Shown: positions 22,350 to 33,559, numbered from the stretch's first letter. The stretch is DNA of 64,000 nucleotides from Phytophthora sp. 'mugwort' (GCA_033558025.1 JAUCEF010000011.1:682001-746000), one strand, 5' to 3'. Notes: generated by a model from the letters alone, not told the origin. Program-made: numbers and translations.

Positions 22350-23756
22350 GCTTGATACTTTCGGCTTAATTACTTTTCGAAAACCTTGAAGATGAACGGG
22401 AGATAAAGGGGAGCTTGTTATAAGGAATCGATATGCTACTTCTAAGGTTCCGAACGATTAGTTTTTGTCGGTTCTGGTCTTCTTGGATGCCTTCGGCCAG
22501 GTTGATCCACCTTCAAGTGCTTGGCGAACATGCTTAGCACGTTTACGCGTCGAACCGCTCCATTTTGGAGTAAGGAGGTTCTTCGCCCACCTCGATTTCT
22601 CGCAGCACACACTGGATTCCAGTCGAGACGAGGTGGTTGGCGCGATGAAGTTGAGTCTGTGCGTCGATTAGCACACTCACAATGCGACGTTTCTCTGCGC
22701 CACGTTGACAGCCGTGTGTTCTGACGAGCTTGACCGAAGCCTGTAGTATACGATCAGACTTGGCTATCGACTTGAAGAGGTTCGTGCGCGATTTCTTTGT
22801 ACACCAGGACAATCGATAGACAAACGCAAGAACTCGCCTAGTAACGGAATCTCCTTGTCCTTCTGATGGACAACATACGGTTTTGCTCGAGTCATAACCT
22901 AGTCCAAGCGGGCCAGAACAACGAGACTGTTAGAGAGTGCTGGGCTTGCCAAGATCCACCCGACTTACCGGCCAGCCAAGAATTACGCCTAAATAGGAAC
23001 TTGATTTACAACGGGGAAGGTTCAAGATCAGCAATTCCAATTATAGCCAATGCAAATAACCGGCGCAGCGTACCCTCAGGCACTACCAACAGCCCTCAGG
23101 TCCAATTTGCACCAATCAGCGTACGCTGGCCAAAAACTGAAATTACAGTTATGACCACACGCAGTGTGCAGCTGGGCGTCCAATCAAGGAACAGCCACTT
23201 ACGGCCACAGCACTTTCGGGACGATAGCGACGACAGCGACGATAGCAATAGCCGCGGATTTCCCCCCCTGCTACCAGATATCGGTGGGGCTATGCACTTG
23301 CAGTGCGGAGGAGGAAGCAGGTAGGCTTGTGGAGAACAATGCACGTCGTGGAATAATTATATTTGTTTTGTTTTTATTTTGCTAACTACGACATGCATGC
23401 GCTCATGGAAGCACCTCGTGCTCTCCATGCGCTCCCTTACTGGGTAAGCTTCTTTTTTCTTTTGTGTATACTTAACCTAAAATGTAAGCAACGGTTCCTT
23501 TTTCCTAAACTTGTTCTGTGCAGGTACGCATCAGGTACGTACCTTCGACGGCTGACTACCATGCGCGTCCTTGGCCGTTCAAGGCAGCTCGCGCATGGTG
23601 GCTTGCTACTTAGGCCGCTGGCGTGCTCGGCCTGACACACGTCGTGTATGGAGCAGCAATTACCCACGAATAGAGGAAGAATAAACCAGCGGACAAGTGG
23701 CCAAACTGGGGACCTTCTTGCCCATGGTTTAACTGATATTCTAAAGGCATTTTAGT
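22350..23756. other. leader/5' LTR of the minus-strand Gypsy element and flank; no gene seen
   Basis: Several open frames on both strands are short or low in protein-like character. A T-rich run and short direct repeats (CATGCGCTC) lie near 23395-23450. The 5' LTR is inferred to begin at 23639 going down; its inner end could not be placed. Confidence 0.4.
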
Positions 23757-24765
23757 CGGTAGGTTTGACCCTAGGAGCTCTAATTGTTTGTTGTCCTCGA
23801 GTCATAGCAGACTTGGGTCGTCTAGTTAATGACATTGTTAGACCTGATGAGCTTCCACGTCGTGGGAGTTGATGGGGGAACCTGGCGGTTTTTTGTGGCG
23901 TTGAAATGGGGGTCACGTAGACAATTAAACACCCCGAAAGCGGGTCAAATATCTCAAGAGATTGATGATGTCGTGCGTTGGCTCGAGACGCGTCTAGAAT
24001 CTCGACAATTTGAGCTTGATTAAGGTGGATTAATGCCGCCAGTTGTGTGGTCTCTTTATCGTGCATGGCTCGCGTCAAGGTCAAGGTCCTTTGCTAGTCT
24101 GTTAGTAGTATCTTGGTCTTCTCGAGCTCTCGTCGATGATTCACACACTCTTCTGCAGCACGTTCCAGCTCCATAGAAAGCTCGTGCTGTCGAATCATCA
24201 GGTGCCGTACTCGAGCACGCATTTTTTGCACAAAGTGACGTCTCCTGCAGTGTCTGGAGCGAGCTCGAGCACTTGAAGACGCTCTTCTAGAGACGTCTTA
24301 AGTCTTGACAAGTTGTAGCCATTTGTTAAATCTCCTCTTTCCAGCCTTGTAGAATTTTCTCATAAATTATCTGCTGGTGGTCCAGTCTGGACGTAACAAA
24401 CTCGTCCATGAGACCTACGAGGTCTTGTGCAAAGCTCTCGAAATGGAGGTTCATATCGAACCAGGTACGAGCGAGAAATACGCGCGTCATGTTTAAGAAA
24501 TCTGTCGCAGCTTTATCACGGTCTTCTATCGCCTCCACGTGGCTGTCAATGGGTGACACGGTCGCTTGATCCAACGACTCCAGTGTGCGATGCAGTGAAC
24601 ACTCTATCCAGAGCTGCACACTCGAAAACAAGTCGTGCCAAAGCTGCAATCCAGACCGAGACGGTCTCTTCATGTGACCATTACCGGAAGCTCCACAGAG
24701 CTCCTGACACTGCCGTTTAAACTCGTCGAGCCTTGATCGGATCGTCAAATACAGTGAAGACGTCC
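23757..24765 (-). pseudogene. coiled-coil host gene, 3' part, cut off by a retrotransposon
   Basis: Reading minus from the insertion site: a helical frame to the stop at 24326 (LDEFKRQCQELCG, LQLWHDLFSSVQLWIEC, FESFAQDLVGLMDEF). Further helical frames follow: 24222-24094 (RQHELSMELERAAEECV, RRELEKTKILL) and, after an in-frame TAG, 24084-23757 (KETTQLAALIHLNQAQIVEI, then a basic tail with TRRPKSAMTRGQQ). It resembles a long coiled-coil protein, now with frame breaks or unrecognised introns. The upstream part continues beyond the retrotransposon at 30262. No family recognised. Confidence 0.5.
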
Positions 24766-25009
24766 TATAAGAGAGGCAACCTAAATCACTGCCGGCTGAC
24801 TGCCAATCCTCTTGGCAATCGTCAAGTTTAAGCTCCAGCGCAAGCTCAAGTTCAATTCTATGCTCAAGCTCTAGTCATTCCCAAGTTGCAAGTTCAAGGC
24901 AGCACAGGACGAGCCTTGCCTTTGTTTTAGCTTTTCTCATTCTTGAATTTCCATTTAAGCCACACCTTCGTTTAGCTACAAGTCAAGTCTCACCGCCAAG
25001 TGCGTGACA
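24766..25009 (+). repeat. 5' LTR (first base pair TG changed to TA)
   Basis: 244 bp, ending GTGCGTGACA. The first dinucleotide reads TA where the 3' LTR has TG. It contains a run of CAAGTTCAAGCTC-type imperfect repeats. Confidence 0.92.
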
Positions 25010-26368
25010 GTTTGAAAACTATTGAAGCCCACAGGCATGCGAGGATTCCTGTCCAATGTAACATCAAAACAGTCGGAATCCTCGTTCGGGTCGTGCACGC
25101 CGCACGCGATGAAGACGATGCTGCAACGCATCAGGTACCAGCCGCCGAAGTCAAGCAAGCTGAGGCGAACACTACTAAACTGAGGCTGACCCATCGCAGC
25201 AAGCAAGGACCGCCATCTCAACAACCCCAGGCTCCATCAACCGACGCCATGCTAGCTCAGATGATGCAGCTCATGATGCAGACGCAGCAACAATTCCAGC
25301 AGCAGCTACAGCTCAATACATTCACGACCCAGCAGGCGGAGTTCCAGCGTCAAGTGCTGACAGCGCATGCCACGCAAGAAAAAGGGCGACCCTCCGATCT
25401 TCAATGGCAAAGCATCGGAGGAGTTGGAGCTATGGATATTTAGTACTGAGCCGTACTATGTCCAGTATCGCGAGGAAATGAACAGAGACTCATCTGACTT
25501 CGTGGACACCATGTTTGCGAACTTGGGTCCAAGTGGTCAGACGTGGTTCCGCGATTTCAAGCTTTCGCTTGGTCAAGACCAACCAGCAACTTGGTCATTG
25601 TTCAAAGTTAAAATCCGCGAGCGTTTCCGCGACAGCGACCTCCAGCAGAAGGTCATGTTCAAGCTGTACGAACCGCGGTGGCAAGGGTCTCAGCAACAGT
25701 ACACGACCAGGTTCTTACACCTGCTTTCACAATTGGATGAAGAGTGTCCCGAGTTTGTGAAACGCTGGCTTTACCAGCAAATCTGCGCCAAGAAACGAGC
25801 AGCTTCGTTTCGCAGAAATTACCCGAAACTCTTCAAGATGCTATTGAGTTGGCCAGAGATTCGAAGATTCTCGTCCGGGTTCTTCGACACGCAAAACGGA
25901 AGCTTCCAAGCCTGCCGCAAAGAGTGCTACCACTGCTGCACACAAGCTGGAAGGGTAGTCACACCGACCACACACGGCTAAGGTATGGTGCTCTCATTGC
26001 AAGCTTTCGAGCCACTCGACCGACGCCTACCGTCGCAAGAAGGCTGCGGAAGCAGCCGCTGCTGGCACGTCCGAGCAGCCAAAAAACGATACGGCTCGGT
26101 AGGTCGGCCACCTACTGAGCCGGAAGAAACGAAGCGTGACTGCAGTACAAGCTCCGCCGGTCAAACCTGTCTGGCTCGACGCACGCTGCACTACTATGGC
26201 GACAACGTATACGGCTACCTCTCGCATGTGGGAGTAATCGGCGACAAGACGGTCAGCGACTTCGTCAACAGCGGGGCATCCATCAACGCCGTGGACCCTC
26301 GCGTCGAGGCGCCTCGGCCTCAAGGTCGACCAGTGCGAAAAGCCGCTCAAGCTTACCATCGCCAATAA
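25010..26368 (+). pseudogene. Gypsy gag and protease, frameshifted
   Basis: Gln-rich start (25240-25340), then a gag domain (KASEELELWIFSTE, ANLGPSGQTWFRDF, TRFLHLLSQLDEECPEF) in a second frame up to about 25770, then a third frame. A protease-like segment near 26220-26310 reads GVIGDKTVSDFVNSGASINAV, where the catalytic Asp of the DSGAS motif is replaced by Asn. At least three frame changes. Confidence 0.82.
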
Positions 26369-27169
26369 CCAGGACGTGCTAGTTCCCCGACGAGTCACGA
26401 TGATCGAAGTACAGCTCACGGCTTTCCGGTTTACAAGACGGAAGCGTTTGTGTTACCAGTTCCCGAGGGGGAAAACCTCCTGTTGGGCATTCCCTGGTTC
26501 GTGACGTGAATCCTGAGATCGATTGGCGAAATCATGTCATTCGAGATCGCGGGTCTGCAGTCACCACGAATTTTCACCAGTGCGTGCGCAAGGGGCCAGC
26601 TAGAGTGGCAGGAGGGGAGCGCCAGAAAACCCACTGCAACGAAGGCGTTTCCTTCATGGTTCTTGCATGAAGACATCATGCTGTGCTATTGCAAGCACGT
26701 TCACACGTCCAAGGTAGGTCCAACACAAGTGATATCTTCGTGTGAACTGAGGAAGCTGAAGTTGACAAAGGGAGATTTTTTTTTGTCGACATTGCATCCG
26801 AGAAAGCCCAGCGTCAGCTCGTGACAGACTTGGATGCATTCCAGGGGCATCTAGTGGAGGAGCTGGTCAAGAAATACAAGGACACGGTTTTTCGTGCTGA
26901 GCTGCCAGCTACTCCACCAACACGTACGATTGATGTCGAAGCTGAGATTGAGCTCACGGATGAATCAGCCGTTGCTCGCAAACTGTCCGCCTGAGTGCCG
27001 AGGTGAAGGAGGCTGTGCGAGAATGAACGCGAGAATGGACACGAGAAATGCTGGCAAACAACATGATCCGTCCGTCCAAGTCGCCTTTCTCATCGCCAAT
27101 ATTCTGCGTCCACAAAAGCAGTTGGTTGGCGTATCGCTCATGATTTCCGAGCGATAACGCCCGCATTCG

Positions 27170-29990
27170 TGTCCCAGCAACACCCATTCCGCGCGAATAA
27201 GATATATACGACGCAATGGCAAAAGGTCGCATCTTTTCCGCGCTGGACTTGTTGTGGGGATTTTTCCAAGTACGGCTGCGCGAACAGGACATTCCGTATA
27301 CCACCTTCTCAACACCTGACGGTCAGTTCGAATATCTCGTGACACCCATGGGTTTGTCGTCGAGTCCGTCTGCATTCAACCGTTTGATGCAGGCCGTCTT
27401 TGAAGACCAGCGTGAATTTTGTCGCGCATAATGTTGACGACCTATTCGTCTTCACAACGACCGACTCAATGTCAGACCATCTCACAGCGCTCGACAAGGT
27501 GCTGAATCGCTGTTCGGAGCAGCAGCTATACGTAAAACTCTCCAAGTGCACATTTTGTGCGGACGAAATACCATGCCTCGGCGACGATATTGGTCGCAAT
27601 GGCATTCGCATGGATCCGGATAAGATCAAGTGCATCTGCGAGTGGCCTATGCCACAAACAAAGCGCGATCTGCAGTCATTCATCGGAATTTGCGTTTACA
27701 TTTTGATGTAGTGCCCTGAGTTTGCTGCGCTGTCGCCTCCACTCACGGAGGCTACCAAGGGCAAGACAAAGCACAAAAGGATAGTGCTTGATGAAGAGCA
27801 ACAGCGGTACTTCGCAGAGCTCAAGAAGCGACTGTCGTCTCCTCCTGTCCTATCGCATCCTGATACGACTCGACCATTCCACGTCAAGATGGACGCATCC
27901 GACTACGCCGTGAGAGGCTACCTCTTCCAACTCGACACAAATGGACATGAACAAGTCGTCGCCTGTGGAGGTCGAAAGCTTACCACAGCAGAGCGTATGT
28001 ACCCGACACGAAAAAGAATTACTTGCAGCGCTACATGCGATGCGCATGTGGAAGGTTTACTTGATCGACAAACCATTCTACATTGACATCGATCACCGTA
28101 CTTTGGAGTCGATCCTCCAGCAAATGACATACTCACAGCGTCTCGCGCGTTGGCTGAATGAATTGAGGGTCTTCCAGCCGCGCTTCGCTGGATCCCGGGT
28201 GAGACCAATATCGTGGCCGACGCCGTCTCCAGAAGCCCACAGTTAGCGTACTCTGACCAGCCCGCCCACGTTTCGCTCGGTGCGCTGCTTTCCCAGCTAA
28301 GCGACCAGCAAGCGCTCGTCTCAGCTGATGATGCGTTCATCCATTACATGCGCCAGCGACCATCTATCCACGACCAAATGCAAACGTTTGTACAGTGAAG
28401 ACGCAGTATTTGATCCTACCTTTCAGCATCTCGCGTCTCCGCCGGCTCCAGCTACAGTTCCAATCGACGTTCATCCGACTTTGCGAACGAAAATTCCACA
28501 CTGTTTCGTCGAGGACGACTTGCTTATCTTCCAGCCGGACGTAACGTCTCCACGACGTCTCTACGTGCCGAATGATACTGATCTGCGCAATGCTGTACTC
28601 TTTGAGTGCCATGCCACGGCCGCACGCGGTCATCCCGGCTCCGCTAAGACGCTCGCGTCCGCGTAAACGAAGTATTTCTGGATTAGCATGGGCAAGTCTA
28701 TCCCCAAATACGCCCAATCCTGTGAGTTGTGTCAGCGCGTGAAAGCAGCGCAGCACAAGTCGGCAGGGTTGCTACACTCACTCTATATTCCCCACAAGCG
28801 CTGGACACACATCTCGATGGACTTCATGCCTGACCTGCCGCTCACCAGATCGAAGTACGACACGATTTTAGTTATCCTTGATCGGCTGACCAAGCGTGCG
28901 TATTTTATCCCAACGATCAAGGCTCTCAGCGCCAAGGATACCGCCCGACTTTTTCTGCGTGAATATGTTCGTCTTCACGGGTATCCCGAGTCTATCATCA
29001 GCGATCGGGACCCGCGGTTACTGTCCTCCTTCTGGCGTGCACTAGTTTCAAGCCAAGGTTCGCAGATCCATGCATGCCAGCATGGCATTCAAGCCATCGA
29101 CGGATGATCAGAGCGAGCGCAGCCATCGGCTTATCAGCGACTACTTGCGCGCCTTCGTGGCGCTAACCCAGGACGACTGGGTCGATTTGTTGCCCATGGC
29201 CGAGTTTGCTTACAATTGTCTGCTACACTCTAGCATTGCGATGACCCATTTCGCGGCCGACCTGGAATACACGCCGCGCGCATTTGATGACCTCACCCTG
29301 CTGCAGCGTCCACAGATGCCTGCTGACGCGTTCAACTTTGCAGAAACCAGCTGCACTTTCTCCAGCAGTGCCGCACCAATATCGAGTCGGCCCAGGCCTG
29401 TCTGGAGCGTTTCTTCGACCGCAATCGGCCCGATTTACAGTTTTCATGGTCGGTGATCTGATGCTACTTGACACGCTGAACCTCGACCTCACCCATATCG
29501 GCACCAAAGGCAGACGGAAGCTCGCTGCGCGATTCATCGGTCCTTACTGTGTCCTGGAACGCACAACACCGGACAATTACCGCATCTCGTTGCCGCCCGG
29601 CGTTCGACTACACGACGAATTTCACGTCTCGTATGCGCAACTACCACGAAGATACGAACCCCAAGCGACTTAATAACGTGCCTCGTTTCATCACTCGCGA
29701 TGGCTTCGAAGTCGAGGCATCCAGCAATACGAAGTCCAGTGGTACGGCCGTGACGAGCCAGATATGTGGGAGCCCGAGAGCGAACGCACCCAGGCTGCCG
29801 GTCTAATCGCAGAGTTCTCGACATCGGCTGCAGTGACAACTACCGTACCGCGCTCACACCCCGAACTGGCTGCATCCATTTCACCCGCGCCATCGGCTAC
29901 TGCTGTGCCACCGCGACGCAGTCAGCATCGGTCCGACGCACCGCCAATTCGGACAATGACGCTACGCCGCTCCACGCGTAAGCGCGCTTC
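27170..29990 (+). pseudogene. Gypsy pol: RT, RNase H, integrase, chromodomain-like end
   Basis: RT: ALDLLWGFFQVRLREQDIPY and TPMGLSSSPSAFNRLMQ; after a frame change NVDDLFVF stands where YVDD is expected (about 27433). RNase H: HVKMDASDYAVRGYLFQ and, in another frame, YIDIDHRTLESILQQMTY. Integrase: CELCQRVKAAQHKSAG, WTHISMDFMPDLPL, SIISDRDPRLLSSFWRA, with frame changes after 29060. Tail: RRKLAARFIGPYCVLERT and FHVSYAQLPRRYEP, then a chromodomain remnant near 29700-29800 in which YEVQWYG is followed by WEPESE. Multiple stops make it inactive. Confidence 0.88.
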
Positions 29991-30001
29991 GAAGGAGGGA
30001 C

Positions 30002-30256
30002 TGTAAGAGAGGCAACCTAAATCACTGCCGGCCGACTGCCAATCCTCTTGGCAATCGTCAAGTTCAAGTTCAAGCTCCAGCGCAAGCTCAAGTTCAATTC
30101 TATGCTCAAGCTCAAGTCATTCCCAAGTGGCAAGTTCAAGGCAGCACAGGACGAGCCTTGCCTTTGTTTTAGCTTTTCTCATTCTTGAATTTCCATTTAA
30201 GCCAATACACACCTTCGTTTGGCTACAAGTCAAGTCTCACCGCCAAGTGCGTGACA
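30002..30256 (+). repeat. 3' LTR
   Basis: 255 bp, TGTAAGAG to GTGACA, followed by the CGTCC target duplication. Confidence 0.93.
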
Positions 30257-30261
30257 CGTCC

Positions 30262-30683
30262 CCGTCGTCCTGGAGCTCGCCATTTCGAGTTTGTAAGGGG
30301 ACAGAAGACGTATTAATAGGGAGGTCAACAACGCATGGAAGACTAGTACTAGCTCCCGTATTAACTATGCGTGAAGACTTTTCTGAGTCTCCTCCGCCCC
30401 CGACGTTGATACCTGTGAATGGCAATGGTCTGGACACGTCCTTTCGCGATGCGATTCTGCCTCTAAGTCGACAGGAACTCGTGCCTGGGCCACCGGCAAA
30501 TATATCGTGTTGCAGAATACCCAGATCCAAGAGTTGAGCTTCGTGCCGGGATAGGACCAACCGTCTGTCGTCTCTCTTGGAGAGACCACGGCCATGGCCT
30601 TGTGTTGCAACGTGTACGAAGCGGCACACATGCATCAGCAGCAAATGGCCGGGCAATCGCTCAACGCAGATCGTCATGATCAA
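30262..30683 (-). pseudogene. host gene, 5' part, upstream of the retrotransposon insertion
   Basis: A minus-strand frame is open from 30683 to the insertion site (LLDLGILQHDIFAGGPG, SLPCVVDLPINTSSV, TRNGELQDDGDV). Removing the element and one CGTCC copy, the frame continues FTVFDDPIKA. A possible 49-nt intron (GTATTT to GTGTCAG) would then join it in phase to the helical frame that ends at 24326. Alternatively, an ATG about 27 nt before the insertion joins that same frame without splicing. Either way a reading frame spans the empty site. No family recognised. Confidence 0.4.
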
Positions 30684-30860
30684 CGCACGTTCGGTGCAGC
30701 AAAAGCCTGGCCGGTATCGGAGTCATCAGGTGCACGAGTGCAAGTGAAATGAACTTTAAGGCAGCCGTTCAAAGAGGCGTAACGACAAAAAAAAACCTGG
30801 TCAGGGCCAGTCGACGTGCATTTCCACGTATGTAGGAGGGTACATACATCATTAGAGCAA

Positions 30861-32045
30861 ATGAATACCTTGCTGGCCGACTGCCGCGAGCTGCAGCGTC
30901 GCGGCCTGCTGTCGTCACTGCAGCTTCAGGAGTACGAGTCGACCCTGAGCTCCACCTCTGCCCCACCCGACTCCATCCGTGAGCGTGTGTCCTCTCTTCT
31001 CGTGCAAGAAGCGGACGCTATCGTGGAACATGTTCGCGTGCAGGGCAACCAGCAGGATCAGGACACGATCGGCAACTCAGAGTTGGCGGCCGTGGCTGTG
31101 GGCGGTGCCTTAGGCGCGTTGAACGCCTGGCTGCGACCTGCGCCAGACCCGACGTCTACGGCCAAGGCCACCACGTTATGGGCCAGCGCGTCCGATGGCG
31201 CCATGGCAACTCTCAACGTGGCCAAGCGCAAGCGCCGCGTACAGCAGCTACAACTCAAGCTGGTGAGCGGGGACGTGGCCACCTGCAACCACGTGGTGCT
31301 CTGCATCAACGGCTTCATGACGCAGAATGACGATCCGACGCGCAACTGGCGCGAGTGGATACAGGAGGACGAGAATGCCGCCGTCTTCGCCGTGCAATGG
31401 GAGGCCGGCGACGCCGCCGCATGGAACGAGTTCTGCACGCACGTCAACGACAACCTCGGTAGCTCGTCGGTGTCGGCCATGGTCGCGCATTTTGCAAACA
31501 ATCCGTGGCACAGTGCTCAAGGCAAAGCGGAGCAGGTGGGTGTGCTCCTCGCACACGTGCTGGCGGAGCGTCCGACGTTGCTACGCGGCCGCAAGATCTC
31601 CATGCTAGGCCACTCGCTGGGCGGCGCCGTTATCTACAGCGTCTTCCAAGAGATGGCTAAGCTGCGAGCAGAGAAGAAAGGCGACGACCTGCCACTGATC
31701 GCCAACGCCGTGAGCTTTGCCGGCGCGTTCATCCCTGGTACACAGGGACTAGAGAACCTCACGAACGCGCTTGACCCGAACGGAGGCAAATTCATCAACG
31801 TGTTTTCGACCCGCGACGGCGTGCTGTCCAAGCTGTTCTGGGCGCTGCAGCTACCCGGTCCGAACGGCCCGGGAGCCGCTGGCTGCCAGGCCGTCGCCTT
31901 CGCCGCTGCGGCCGCCGCTAGCTGCGTGAACGTGGACGTGTCGGACCTGGTGACACCTCGCGTGGAGAACCACTTTGGTCACGGCTACCAGCACTTCATG
32001 GAAACCATCAAGTCTCGCGTGCTGCCTCATCTTTTCCGGGCGTAA
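30861..32045 (+). CDS. DUF726-like alpha/beta hydrolase (TMCO4-type), 394 aa
   Basis: Single exon. The first ATG in frame is 30861. The N-terminal third is helical and Gln/Leu-rich; a small Ala/Gly-rich stretch follows (ELAAVAVGGALGALNAWL). The hydrolase part begins at HVVLCINGFMTQNDD; VFAVQWEAGDAAAWNEF is the characteristic DUF726 block. The nucleophile elbow is GHSLGGAVIYSV. A late loop (INVFSTRDGVLSKLFW) may supply the acidic residue, and a His occurs in NHFGHGYQHF. The family is annotated as lipase- or esterase-like, often membrane-associated; the substrate is unknown. It ends about 107 bp from the convergent TPR gene. Confidence 0.85.
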   Translation: MNTLLADCRELQRRGLLSSLQLQEYESTLSSTSAPPDSIRERVSSLLVQEADAIVEHVRVQGNQQDQDTIGNSELAAVAVGGALGALNAWLRPAPDPTSTAKATTLWASASDGAMATLNVAKRKRRVQQLQLKLVSGDVATCNHVVLCINGFMTQNDDPTRNWREWIQEDENAAVFAVQWEAGDAAAWNEFCTHVNDNLGSSSVSAMVAHFANNPWHSAQGKAEQVGVLLAHVLAERPTLLRGRKISMLGHSLGGAVIYSVFQEMAKLRAEKKGDDLPLIANAVSFAGAFIPGTQGLENLTNALDPNGGKFINVFSTRDGVLSKLFWALQLPGPNGPGAAGCQAVAFAAAAAASCVNVDVSDLVTPRVENHFGHGYQHFMETIKSRVLPHLFRA

Positions 32046-32152
32046 GAGAGTCCACACAACAGGCAGACACCTAAAGAATGACGCTGGAGGACGCCCCATT
32101 ATCTAACTAAGGATCTCCTCTGTATTAAATGTTGCACCTTCGCTCTCTCCGT

Positions 32153-32740
32153 CTACTTGAACATGTTGCCGAACGTGCTCTTCTCCTTGGCCTTCGCGTT
32201 GGCGTCGTACGCGCGCTTCTTGACCTGCAACGCGCGGATTTCATTGCGCACGCCCGCGTTCTTAGGCTCCTCTTCCAGCAATTCGGTCAGCATCTTGTAG
32301 GCGCGTTCGTAGTGCGCGAGCTGTACCATGGCCTGCGCCTTGCGGAAGCGGGCCTTGCTGTGCTGCGGCTCGAGTTCCAGCACCTTGTCGCAGTAGCTCA
32401 TCGCCTGCTCCGGTTGCGCGCCGAGCTTAAGGTGGCAGAGCGCCATGTTGGACCACGCGGCCACCTTGACGGACTGAATCTGAGCACCCTGCTCCTGCGT
32501 GGCCGTCATGCCCGCCGCCCCCTGTGCGTACTGGGACATGGCATCACCCGTCACGGACAAGCCGTTCACGTACGCGAACACTCTGGCATACGACACCAAC
32601 GCACGCTTGAACTCGCCTTGCTTGACGTGCAGGTTGCCCTGGCGCTTGAGCAGCTCAGCCTGTTCCACCTTCTCGGCCACGGATAACGGGCCTAGGCGCG
32701 GCTTCCATCCGCCCTGGAGCTCCTCGTCGGTCACTTCCAT
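32153..32740 (-). CDS. TPR protein, TTC9/FKBP-TPR-like, 195 aa
   Basis: From ATG 32740 (MEVTDEELQGGWKPRLGPLS), three TPR-like helical hairpins are readable: LLKRQGNLHVKQGEFKRAL; VKVAAWSNMALCHLKLG; KARFRKAQAMVQLAHYERAY. A basic tail follows (KKRAYDANAKAKEK). The arrangement, with a long loop in the first repeat and repeats ending near the C-terminus, resembles TTC9 and the TPR part of large FKBPs, which bind Hsp90. No FKBP domain is encoded in this exon. A pyrimidine-AG just upstream (CATTTCCAG) might be a splice acceptor, so an upstream exon cannot be excluded. Convergent with the DUF726 gene. Confidence 0.78.
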   Translation of the reverse strand: MEVTDEELQGGWKPRLGPLSVAEKVEQAELLKRQGNLHVKQGEFKRALVSYARVFAYVNGLSVTGDAMSQYAQGAAGMTATQEQGAQIQSVKVAAWSNMALCHLKLGAQPEQAMSYCDKVLELEPQHSKARFRKAQAMVQLAHYERAYKMLTELLEEEPKNAGVRNEIRALQVKKRAYDANAKAKEKSTFGNMFK

Positions 32741-32922
32741 CGGGATCGTATTCTGGAAATGATGCAATACCCTAGAGAGTAACCCATGCGTACCCTTCGG
32801 TTACGTAACTTCAACTTACTTCAATTTCGCCGGCGTGGCACGCGTCCGGAGAACGAGCCCACGTCCAGTAGCCCCGCGAGCGTAACGAAAGCGGATAATT
32901 GCTGCAACATGGAGCAGGCATC

Positions 32923-33042
32923 ATGTCGGAGGAGCTGGAGGAGCCGGCCAATCTGGTCAGCGCGACGGCAGCAACTTATAACATGGTTTGCAAGTTGATG
33001 CTGGACGTCATGCAAACCAAGGGTTACTGCAACAAGCGATGA
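32923..33042 (+). CDS. possible small protein, 39 aa
   Basis: ATG 32923 to TGA 33040-33042 encodes an acidic start (SEELEEPANLVSA) followed by a hydrophobic/basic part (MVCKLMLDVMQTKGYCNKR). It lies divergently, about 180 bp upstream of the minus-strand TPR gene start. Composition is protein-like but length gives little statistical support. No family recognised; it could be a first exon. Confidence 0.3.
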   Translation: MSEELEEPANLVSATAATYNMVCKLMLDVMQTKGYCNKR

Positions 33043-33427
33043 CAAAAGTCTTTATCCCCTTTCTAGTACGTCATGCAATCGTTTCCCGTGCAGGAGTCTG
33101 ACCAACAGCTTCCTGACGCAGTCACGTAACATACTGTGCGCACAGGAAATTGTGTTTATTTCTCTTCCCAATGGACGCCTAAATAGCAGGCACCTGTCAT
33201 ATCTGCTGCTGATAAACAGGAAAAAAAAAATATGTCGACATATCGGCCGAAGCGGCTACCATAATTGCCGTAAGTGGGCATGGTGTGTCCGTCGAAAACT
33301 GCCGGAGAGCTGCGAAGACAACCGCGACTGGACATGACCCCGACACTTTAATCCGGACATTGAGCGGGGTAACTACCTTCCATATTCTCCCTCCAACTCA
33401 CTTTCGAACTTCCCGCGCTCCTGCAAC

Positions 33428-33559
33428 ATGGATGAGGTCGACGAATCCGACATGCTGCTCTGCTTGACGGAGGCGCTCATGAGGCACGAGAAGGATCAGT
33501 CTTGTAAAGGGCCCTTCGAAAATCGGCTCGCATCATCGCTTCAATATTTTTTGCTGTGA
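33428..33559 (+). CDS. possible small protein, 43 aa
   Basis: ATG 33428 to TGA 33557-33559. The peptide begins MDEVDESDMLLCLTEAL and is acidic, then mixed. The upstream sequence CTCCAACTCACTTTCGAACTTCC resembles an oomycete initiator region, which is the main support. No family recognised. Confidence 0.25.
   Translation: MDEVDESDMLLCLTEALMRHEKDQSCKGPFENRLASSLQYFLL

Larger units (their letters stand above)
20187..23639 (-). mobile_element. minus-strand Gypsy element, internally deleted
   Basis: Reading on the minus strand, a 22-nt sequence beginning TGTCAGGCCGAGC occurs at both 23639 and 20187. The second copy is preceded by the purine run CCGGGGGGAGA, a good polypurine tract. These are taken as the starts of the 5' and 3' LTRs. 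The two copies diverge after 22 nt, so the 3' LTR is truncated or rearranged and full LTR lengths cannot be set. Gag, protease, a piece of RT and RNase H lie between. Confidence 0.65.
24766..30256 (+). mobile_element. Gypsy LTR retrotransposon with 5-bp target duplication
   Basis: LTRs at 24766-25009 and 30002-30256 are nearly identical (main differences: a few substitutions, a CAAGTT repeat-number change and an ATAC insertion). Both ends are flanked by CGTCC (24761-24765 and 30257-30261). The interior encodes gag, protease, RT, RNase H, integrase and a chromodomain-like tail in plus orientation, all with frameshifts. The insertion splits a minus-strand gene. Confidence 0.93.

Noticed and set aside
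22866..23324. 152-aa plus-strand open frame
   Set aside because: Composition is not protein-like beyond a short DDSDDSDDS repeat. It lies in the leader/LTR of a minus-strand element and has no motif.
20187..23639. Full-length LTR pair for the minus-strand Gypsy element
   Set aside because: Only 22 nt are shared between the two candidate LTR starts before they diverge, so LTR lengths were not annotated.
30816..30860. Start of the DUF726 gene at 30816
   Set aside because: That position is GTG. The first ATG in frame is 30861.
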